DNA of 64,000 nucleotides. Origin: Bombardia bombarda (lineage: Eukaryota > Ascomycota > Sordariomycetes > Sordariales > Lasiosphaeriaceae). The notes beneath the pieces are model-generated. The model worked only from the letters and a program-made list of their open reading frames with translations, did no database searches and was not told the DNA's origin. Positions 56,604-64,000 of this stretch are shown here, one piece after another (the first letter of the stretch is position 1; the number at the start of each line of letters is the position of its first letter). The translations under genes were made by a program, and so were the position numbers. The stretch covers positions 124,001-188,000 of the forward strand of contig JAULSR010000007.1 in NCBI GenBank assembly GCA_030512295.1, given 5' to 3'.

Positions 56604-58506
56604 TGCGCGGGCAGTTCAAGATGGTTGCGTAAGTGTTGTTGTCGTTGTTGAGTCAAGAAGAAGCATGCTGGTTGATCCAACAGTTGCGATCAAGATACCA
56701 GAGTAGATATTAATACTCATTAAGAGCAGCAACAAGTAGAACTAGACTAGGTAGTAACTGAAGATGCTGGTCCGGCCGCAGTCCGAGCCTCGGGCCCTTC
56801 CACCATCCCGTCTCTCGTCCGGTTCGGATCCTCGCTTATTTCCGATCCGCCAAGCAATATTGGCACAGCTGCTTTTAGCTGTTAGAGCTGTCACTCGTTA
56901 AAGTGTTGTGCTTCTTGACTCACCGTTGGCTTGGTGAAGTCTTTTACGGGGGTCACTTACCCGAATTTTCGGCCGAAAATATGTATACGTATGGTGTACT
57001 GAGTAAGTCCCGAATACCACAGTATGTCGCGGCCCGATTTAGCGCGAATAGCGAAGTCCCGCTGACTGGCGTCCCCTGCTTGACTGTTATATAAGCTGTT
57101 TCGTTGCCTTATAACGTCTCTAATCGACAATATAGCCGACGTGCACATACATCTCAGAAAACTACCATTATCCTAGGTCACATTGAAAACCTGCGTTCAA
57201 CTTCATTGAAGTTTCATAATTACTAAACTTATCTAGGCACTACTGGTCTAGATACATCAACCGCATCAATTCGGACCAGAGCCAATAATATCAATAGGTG
57301 ACTCACCGCGGTTAGATTCACGTTCAGGGACAACAAATAAATGTAAGCGCCAAGACGTACGTGGACGAAATCAGGTGCTGAAAGTCGCGTCCGACGAATA
57401 CCAGTCTAAACATTGTGAGGTTGCAAAGAGTGGCGTATTGTACAAGTATATATGCGTTTGTTGTGCTCCGAAGAACTCTTGACAAACTTATTAATAAACC
57501 ATTGGTGGCATCAGTAGGTACTAGAACTAGTTAAGTTCCAGAACGATGTCGCGCTCAATGCTGACAGTGACTCATGCTTTATAAGCAGATATATCATGGG
57601 TACCTAGGTATCTATCTACCTGTAGAGATAACGATACAATGATTGAAGGAAACGTCTTAGTTATGGGCGTGTATAGTTGTCAGACTTTATGTGACTGGCT
57701 CTGTCCAGCAAAGTAAACAAAAAATGGAGACCTCCAAAAAGGAATTCCACAAAAAAGGAATTCCACAAAAAAGGAATTCCACAAAAAAGGAGCAAAATAC
57801 ATACAACACCAGGGATTCGCTGGTCGTCACCGACCCAACTACTAGTCTGGCCCTCGCTTGCTTATCTAGGGCAGAGCGGACGGGATGCCGAGTTCTCAAG
57901 TGGGTATGGTCGTATGTGCTTGATGAGGAGATAGAGGTGCTCATCAAGAACGTGGGATCGAGTTTTGTGATCTAACTTGTTAGATCTAAATCTTGAAAGA
58001 TGAAATTGAAGAGAAGTCCGGGTTACAGACTTCAACAAACTTGGAAGCAAATACTTGAGAGGACTCCCGTACGTCACTAATTGTGGTTGAAACAGAGTGA
58101 AAGATAATGAATGCACCCATACGTGAATTGAGCTGCCGAAATATCGACAAAGAAATTAATCTAGATCATCCCCATGACGAGCATTCTGTGCATGCGGATT
58201 GGGCTTCCCCACGAATCCGGTATGTCAGGATACTGCCTAAATTCCCCACACGACAGTGCAGAGTCGCAAACATGGATTGGATATTAACCGTCAAAGACTC
58301 AATAGGGTGCATGTCACTGCCGGAAGCTGCATGTCCGGGATAGACTCTATATGCCGAACAACAGATACTTTGGTTATTGTTCATCTTGCTGGATATAAGA
58401 TGGAGCAGTTTCTGACCATGGGACAACTCTTTGGCTTCGCTCTCTTCTGGATGTGTTTGGCCCAGGTGTGTGTGTTCATAAACTTGCCCTGACTTGGACA
58501 GTGAAG
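56604..58506. other. Gene-poor AT-rich stretch
   Basis: No gene seen. The part 57100-57700 is AT-rich and TpA-rich. A 16-bp tandem repeat lies at 57735-57791. The last 200 bp are the AA9 promoter. Confidence 0.6.
57735..57791. repeat. 16-bp tandem repeat, 3.5 copies
   Basis: The unit aaaaaaggaattccac repeats with perfect period 16; each unit contains GGAATTCC, a palindrome. Confidence 0.92.
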
Positions 58507-59322
58507 ATGCAACTCATCGCCAGCCTTCTGCTTGCCGCAGCGACGGCCCAGGCTCATTGTATGCTCATTGGTTTCAGCTCCAACAATTCCGGTCTGCAGA
58601 GTGGTTACTGATACTCTCTTGCCAGACACATTTCCAAGGCTTGTGGTCAATGGAGTCGCCGAAGAGAAGGACTGGTCCGTCACGCGCATGACCAAGAACG
58701 CCCAAAGCAAACAAGGCATTGAGAACCCAACCAGCGGGGATATTCGATGCTACACATCTCAGACTGCGGCAAACGTGGCGACTGTTCCGGCCGGATCTAC
58801 CGTTCACTATGTCTCAACCCAACAAGTCAACCACCCCGGCCCCACGCAGTACTATCTTGCCAAGGTTCCCTCGGGCTCTTCAGCCACCAAGTGGGATGGC
58901 TCGGGGGCCGTCTGGTTCAAGTTCCATACAGAGATGCCTGCCATGGACAAAAATAAGCAGCTCACATGGCCTGGGCAGAGTAAGAAAGCCAAGCAGCTCG
59001 ATCCATACTTCAAGAGTTGGGGCTAACCAAGACAGATGGATACAACACGGTCAATGCCACCATTCCCTCGAGCACGCCAAGCGGTGAATATCTCCTCCGC
59101 GTCGAGCACATTGCGTTACACATGGCCATGCAGGCAAACAAGGCTCAGTTCTACCTCGCCTGCTCTCAGATCCAAATCACTGGCGGCGGCAGCGGCACCC
59201 CTGGCCCCCTCGTCTCGCTGCCTGGCGCGTACAAGAGCACTGATCCGGGAATCTTGGTCAACCTGAACGCAATTCAGCCCAGTGCGTATCAGCCCCCGGG
59301 CCCGGCTGTCTGGAGCGGCTGA
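58507..59322 (+). CDS. AA9 lytic polysaccharide monooxygenase, with one frame break
   Basis: Exon 1 (58507-58558) encodes the signal peptide MQLIASLLLAAATAQA; after splicing (58626 on) the mature chain starts at His (HYTFPRLVVNG), the first residue of the copper histidine brace of AA9 enzymes. The second His lies in RVEHIALHMAM, and QFYLACSQIQITGGGSG follows with the conserved Gln, Tyr and disulfide Cys. The frame ends early at TAA 59024-59026 after FKSWG, while the next frame carries LTKTDGYNTVNATIPSSTPS to TGA 59322. One base missing from GGGG at 59019-59022 explains this; with it the length is 249 residues, normal for a single-domain AA9. No CBM1 domain follows. The enzyme cleaves cellulose or related glucans oxidatively outside the cell. 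Confidence 0.9.
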
Positions 59323-60119
59323 GTTTCATTCAGGATTCACAGGAGGGGTTGGACACGAGGGTGACAGTCCAGACTCTGTTCTGTTTCAAAGTCAACATGG
59401 GCGCCCGTGGATATACACAAGCACTTACTTGAGGATTTTCATGCACTGTATCTGCAGTATTTCAAGTTTCACTGTCTTGCAACAGCCTTAATCGAGAAAT
59501 GTGATCACCAGAATGGCGTTAATAACTTGAAATTTAACTCTGAAATCACGAACCTCATTATGCTGCGTAGGGTTATAGTCTATAACTTGCGCTCACACGG
59601 CGTTCTTTCGCATCGACAATGCTGAATCAAGGAATCGAAAAAGTCACCGCCATGGTACGGTACCTGAACACGAAACGCAAATTGACAGTAGCAGTCTGCG
59701 GCGTCAAGTATGTAAGCGAGGTTAAGGTAGCAGCTGCTGCGGCAGCCGAATTCCACACAGACGGCGTGGTTGACAGAAAGAAGAAGAGGCTAGGAAAACA
59801 AAGTTGGGTCCCCCATGTTTCAAGTTGTTCTTGCCACGTTTATTACGCGCCCGCCCACGACATCCATGCACAGCATCGAGAAGCATGCCCTGCCCGCCCG
59901 GGACGTATGCCGTCTCCAGCACCATGGTACCGGCATTTCTTGGCCCTCCAAATGGCCGCGCTTCATCTCAAAATTAAACCACCCACCACGACCCATGGGA
60001 TGAAAAGGAATTTGCAGCTGCATCTCAGCGGCAAACAAAAGCCCGCAGCCAAAAGCATCGGGCCGTTTTGACCCTGTGTTGTGCCACAGTACTAACTGAA
60101 GTAGTCGAGTATGTACCTT

Positions 60120-60190
60120 ATCTATCTACCCTACCTACCTACCTACCTACCTACCTACCTAGGTACCTACCTAGGTACCTACCTAGGTAG
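60120..60190. repeat. CTAC/CCTA tetranucleotide array
   Basis: About eight CTAC units followed by three imperfect 12-bp units (acctaggtacct), so the second half is palindromic. Confidence 0.9.
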
Positions 60191-60987
60191 CTATGTGCGT
60201 AATATTTTTAGCCGCCCATCCCACACGCAGCACAGTCTGACAATTTCCTGTGCCGCTCCCGCCCTCCCCTCGGTTCGGTGTAGAATGGAGATGGATGCCA
60301 AGTTCGTCGCTTCCGCTGATCTCGGTACCGGGCTGTACATACCTAGTGTATGTACGTACAGTGCGAATGTTTGCCAAGAGTTCAAATTCGAGCATCCCAA
60401 CAACCTGTCAATAGCCGTCATTAAAAGCCATGGATACCCCGCTAATTGCCTGCCATCCATGCTGTGACTGATGCACGCCGCCATAGGCCATCCAGAATAG
60501 CGGCTTACTGCAGATCAAGAGCACCGCAAGTGTCATCCAATCCAGCTCCATTGCATCAAACGTGCCGAGGAAATATGAGTTTCTCAGTTCGAGTTTTTAT
60601 TGAGAAAAGATCAACGGTTTCTTCCTCCCGTGTCTTGAACCAAAACATAATTCCAAACATCGTCATGATGTCGATGCCGCGTGCCTACGGTTGTTGGCTC
60701 GGGACCGCTGCCATAAGACAACTCCGGCATATACATACCTACCATTACCTATCCAGGTAGGTAGTTGCCGAAGAGGCACAGCAGCACGGGTGTGGGAACA
60801 CAGCAGGCTTCTTCCACTATCAAATCACGCCACGGCCGCTTTTCGCTTTCTCATTTTCAAGGCAGCAAGGTATCCTTCGTCGATCAACGCATATTCGATG
60901 ACTCGGATCATGAGTGCTCCGAGTACATACCTACATACATACGAATACGTATAATCTAGCCAGAAGCACCAGTGCTTACATGCAGTG

Positions 60988-61020
60988 AAGTGCAGTGCAG
61001 TGCAGTGCAGTGCAGTGCAG
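60988..61020. repeat. TGCAG pentamer array
   Basis: Six perfect TGCAG units in a row, preceded by degenerate ones. Confidence 0.9.
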
Positions 61021-61416
61021 AAGAGTCAGATCGGCCTAGACCGACATGCATTCAGAGTTGAAAGAGTCATGATAAGGAATATCGACTACTGCACGGAACT
61101 CTAACCACTTAGTCCAGTGCCTAGTAACATGCACTCGATCGACATAGCACGAGTCGATGTGGTGATATCTGTCTGTGATATGACTGGCAGCAGATACGTG
61201 CATGGCTAGGCAGCTGAATCTAGGAAACTCCCCACGAGCAAATCAAAGTGAGAGACGGAGCCAAGATATGTTTAGTAAATAAGTTCTGCCTTAAGTTGTA
61301 GGTGTTACTGATAGTTCTGTCCAAGTTCTGCATCGGTACCAGTAGGGTATTAATTGAAGTTTCCCCACAAAGTATGACGCAGTCACCGCCCAATAAGACG
61401 TCTGAACAGCAACCAC

Positions 61417-61433
61417 CCCCCCCCCCCCCCCCC
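61417..61433. repeat. C17 homopolymer
   Basis: An uninterrupted run of 17 C on the top strand, the longest homopolymer of C in the window. Confidence 0.95.
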
Positions 61434-61581
61434 TGACACGCTCTTCCTATCACACCGGATACGAGGCCCAGTGGCAAATTATCCCAAAACCACAGCTTCA
61501 CCTCAGTCTTTAACCCCAATTAGGCAGGTATGAATGCACTGTGCTTTCTAATTACTGCTACTGATTCAACGCCTGTGGGGA

Positions 61582-62091
61582 ACAACAACAGCAACAACTA
61601 CAACAACAACAACAACAACAACAGGGCGCAGTGTCCGTGGCTTGAACCACTATTGTAAAACGCCCACGGCGGGGAAAAAGCGGGCGCTAGCTGGTCTAGC
61701 TTGCCTAGGTTCCTACTGTGTAGTTCTAGGGGAAATCTCGCGTGATATCCACCCGCACTGTAACTACCAGAATTGACGGAAATAATCCATAACAAGTAAC
61801 AGCGATACTGCCCACCCTGGAGGGCCTCCCTGCCTTCAGCTCCATCCTTTCGGGCAGCCGGGCGGGCCCGGAGGTCGGCCGCGGGTCGGGGGCTCGGGTC
61901 ATATCCTAGGCGATGGGTGTGACGATGAGGGGGAAGGAGACATGATGAAAAAGGAGGAATGAGGGGGCATGTGTCAGCCGGTTCCTTTTCACCGCCCCAT
62001 GTTACGACTGATCGTCTGTCGACCATACGGATATCCATTCCGGCACGGGAGACGGATCCAGCACTTTGCTGTCCTTTCTTGTTGCTCCTTT

Positions 62092-62128
<37 letters not shown>

Positions 62129-62130
62129 GG
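61582..62130. repeat. Inverted pair of triplet arrays (CAA)n and (GTT)n
   Basis: (CAA)n-rich sequence at 61582-61623 and (TTG)n at 62094-62130 are reverse complements, about 470 bp apart, so the strands could pair in a hairpin or in RNA. Confidence 0.8.
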
Positions 62131-62984
62131 TCCTCCTCTGCAGCGTCTGCTGGTCATCGGTGATTCACTGTCTCGTCCCTCAATCCCACATCATGCAGTC
62201 GTGCAGTCCTTGTTGGAGAGGGGAAAAAGACGAGATAGATAAACAGACATGAAGTTTGGGGGCTGAAGGATCTCCATGCTTGCCTTTTGATCAACCGCTT
62301 CACCTATCTATGCGCATACCAACTACGCTAGTTAGGTGATTCCAGTAAGCAGTAGAAAACTAGAGCAGTTTGCTCACCGCCACAATGGCTCCGTTGCGGG
62401 CGCGAGTAAACCTAGGAATCCGCCATCCTATCGCGCCAAAAGACGGGGCGCCTCATTCAAAATACACTACGCCAAAAGCTGTTGGCCCAAGCAAATGGCC
62501 TGGGGTCGGCCACGTGAGGACATGGCATCTCCATGCGCATCAATCACCACATGCATCAATCACCCACCACATGCATCATGCCTTGTTCACATTGGACACC
62601 TCTCGTACCATTGCTCCTCTGCTCTACTCCCAGCACAACGCCGTTGACATCGTTGGTAGCCAAGGGATCCGGAATCTCAAATCCACCAAAAAGTGCAGAC
62701 AACCAAGAGTTGTCCACGCGAGCCAGACGGAGCCAGGGTATCAACTCTTATTTGGGTGCTTTTGTAAGTACATACGAGATTAGGCTACTAATGCAAATAA
62801 ATCCAACAAAGAAAAAACTAGACATTTTCATGACAACTGAAACAACTCAAACAAGATTTGTGACTAACATGCAACTATCACATGTAAAACTCCGGCTTCT
62901 AAGGAAACAACCCTCAACCAATTTATCCACCCCGTACCGATATCACTAACCGAGTTATCAAAAGGGAATTCGCCTAAACTTTCG

Positions 62985-64000
62985 TCACTGAACAATAGAC
63001 TTCTCCCAGAGCATGGCGCTCCTCAGGAGATCCTTTCCAAACTGCCGCTGCAGATTGGTCATCTTGTCGATAATGTGTCCCGTCGCAATCGACTTTGGGC
63101 CCCAAACCTTGAGAGCAATCTGGCCCGCTCGTTCCAACCACGTGATGCTCTGTTCAATGTCTCCTCGCCGTTGGTAGATCTCGGAAATGTCTTCCATGGT
63201 GTGAGCCGCAATCTCGTCCTGGTAGAAGACGGGCTCACCTTCGGGGAGAACGCCCGCTGCCTGAGGGCGTCTAACCACCATCATGCAGTGCTCGAGTGCC
63301 GTGTCGCAGTCATCAAGCACCATGTAGAAGTGCGCGAGCTCGTTTTCCACCGTCCGTGCTTGGTCCGAATCGGGTCCAAACACCTGTCGACACGATTTAA
63401 GAAGCTCCACCACGATCTCCAGGGCCGCATCAAGCTCGCCGTTACGTCTCAAAAGGGTAGCGAGCGAGTCGAGCAGCTTGAACGTGACAGCACGCGACCT
63501 TCCCAGTCGGTCGGCAAACACATCCAGCATACATTGCAGCGCACGTCGCGAGATCTCCTGGCAGTCCTCGTCATTCTGCAACTCATGGAAGATGCGGGCC
63601 AAGGGGTGGTTTTCCGAGTGCTTTTTCCGCGCCTCCCTAGCCAGGAACTGGAGGATGATGGTCCGCAATTCCGGTCTAGCGCTGGTATTTGCAGGAGAGA
63701 GCGTGGACAGCACGTTGCGTAGAAAGTCAAAGGGCTGAGTCGCCATGGCTTCCGAGGCCACATTGCCGGCCTCGGCGAGCGCGGGGTAGGCACGCTGGTC
63801 CGTCGGGGTGTTCAATGATCCCGCCGATATCTTGATCAGGTAGATGGCACTCTTCACCGTGCTCCAGTATTCGGTAGATGCTTCCGTAGACCTGTGTCCG
63901 AGGTAGTCATCAGGCAAGACTCCTTCTGGTATGTTTTGTAGCTGCCAGTCGTAGTAGGCGCGGATGTTCAGAGTGATGATCTCGAGGGTGCGGGACTTTG
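62985..64000 (-). CDS. TPR-containing protein, cut by the right edge
   Basis: Minus-strand frame open from the window edge to the stop at 62985 (338 residues visible, no start). The chain reads TLEIITLNIRAYYDWQLQNI, then LPDDYLGHRSTEASTEYW, followed by helical pairs: VTFKLLDSLATLLRRNGELD, AALEIVVELLKSCRQVFGPD, ENELAHFYMVLDDCDTALEH, HTMEDISEIYQRRGDIEQSI and TWLERAGQIALKVWGPKSIA. The spacing of about 40 residues and the G-D/A-x-A pattern are tetratricopeptide-like. This combination is usual in fungal proteins with an N-terminal Clr5 domain, which would lie beyond the edge. It probably serves as a protein-binding scaffold; partner unknown. Confidence 0.85.
   Translation of the reverse strand, partial: KSRTLEIITLNIRAYYDWQLQNIPEGVLPDDYLGHRSTEASTEYWSTVKSAIYLIKISAGSLNTPTDQRAYPALAEAGNVASEAMATQPFDFLRNVLSTLSPANTSARPELRTIILQFLAREARKKHSENHPLARIFHELQNDEDCQEISRRALQCMLDVFADRLGRSRAVTFKLLDSLATLLRRNGELDAALEIVVELLKSCRQVFGPDSDQARTVENELAHFYMVLDDCDTALEHCMMVVRRPQAAGVLPEGEPVFYQDEIAAHTMEDISEIYQRRGDIEQSITWLERAGQIALKVWGPKSIATGHIIDKMTNLQRQFGKDLLRSAMLWEKSIVQ

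Larger units (their letters stand above)
59323..62984. other. 3.7-kb gene-free microsatellite-rich stretch
   Basis: No gene supported on either strand. The stretch is crowded with simple repeats: CTAC array (60120-60190), TGCAG array (60988-61020), C17 run (61417-61433), CAA array (61582-61623) and GTT array (62094-62130). Open frames, such as 59619-60071, lack recognisable motifs. Confidence 0.65.

Noticed and set aside
54632..59322. Aromatic-degradation cluster of the monooxygenase with the AA9 gene
   Set aside because: Separated by 1.9 kb of gene-free DNA, with unrelated functions and opposite strands; no ring-cleavage gene nearby.
59619..60071. 150-codon open frame from ATG
   Set aside because: Basic, low-similarity peptide with an Ala run; no domain or intron support, and it lies in a microsatellite-rich stretch.

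Overview
The window is nuclear DNA of a filamentous ascomycete (Pezizomycotina, most likely a Sordariomycete). The basis is compact genes with short GT-AG introns (about 50-140 bp), Zn2Cys6, Pth11-like, AA9, S8, S41 and DUF1996 families, eukaryotic tRNA genes, and housekeeping genes of clear fungal type (MRE11, APC10/DOC1, TAF10, mitochondrial uS19). There are no operons. Gene-dense GC-rich islands alternate with long gene-poor stretches full of microsatellites, AT-rich DNA and remnants of small repeats. The species cannot be named from the sequence.

Layout, left: a possible 3' gene end at the edge, two small related two-exon genes (about 2.0-2.4 and 7.5-8.0 kb), a protein kinase (3.3-5.15 kb, minus), a secreted DUF1996 protein (10.7-11.8 kb), tRNA-Gly(TCC) (12.7 kb), a broken F-box gene (13.4-14.3 kb), then a 3.7 kb gene-free stretch holding a small terminal-inverted-repeat element. 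Middle: a Pth11/rhodopsin-type membrane protein (18.0-19.4 kb), a secreted amidase (20.2-22.1 kb), a GPI-type S41 protease (22.7-25.2 kb, minus), a squalene-monooxygenase-like gene running into a second membrane domain (26.8-28.7 kb, minus), a seven-exon S8 subtilase (29.0-32.1 kb, minus), an NMNAT-like nucleotidyltransferase (34.7-35.7 kb, minus) and a short-chain dehydrogenase (36.9-37.9 kb). Core-gene block: APC10 (minus) divergent from MRE11 (plus), then TAF10 (plus) and mitochondrial uS19 (minus). Right: a Zn2Cys6 regulator (48.3-51.0 kb), an unknown protein with repeated ATG codons, a histidine phosphatase, a Leu-type intron-containing tRNA, a phenol-hydroxylase-type FAD monooxygenase, an AA9 polysaccharide monooxygenase, a 3.7 kb microsatellite-rich stretch, and a TPR protein cut by the right edge.

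The secreted enzymes (S8, S41, amidase, DUF1996, AA9) and the Pth11-type receptor suggest a saprotrophic or plant-associated life, but they are scattered and do not form a metabolic cluster. The strongest non-standard signals are: (1) repeated single-base losses in short homopolymers that break otherwise intact genes, including the normally essential TAF10, plus a Leu-type tRNA missing one anticodon-loop base, a pattern that looks more like systematic base under-calling than biology; (2) two stops in otherwise open frames that fit C-to-T or G-to-A change; (3) a family of small dispersed repeats; (4) a pair of small unknown proteins sharing an intron position; (5) a squalene-monooxygenase frame continuing into a polytopic membrane domain. 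I did not find a convincing new multi-gene system.
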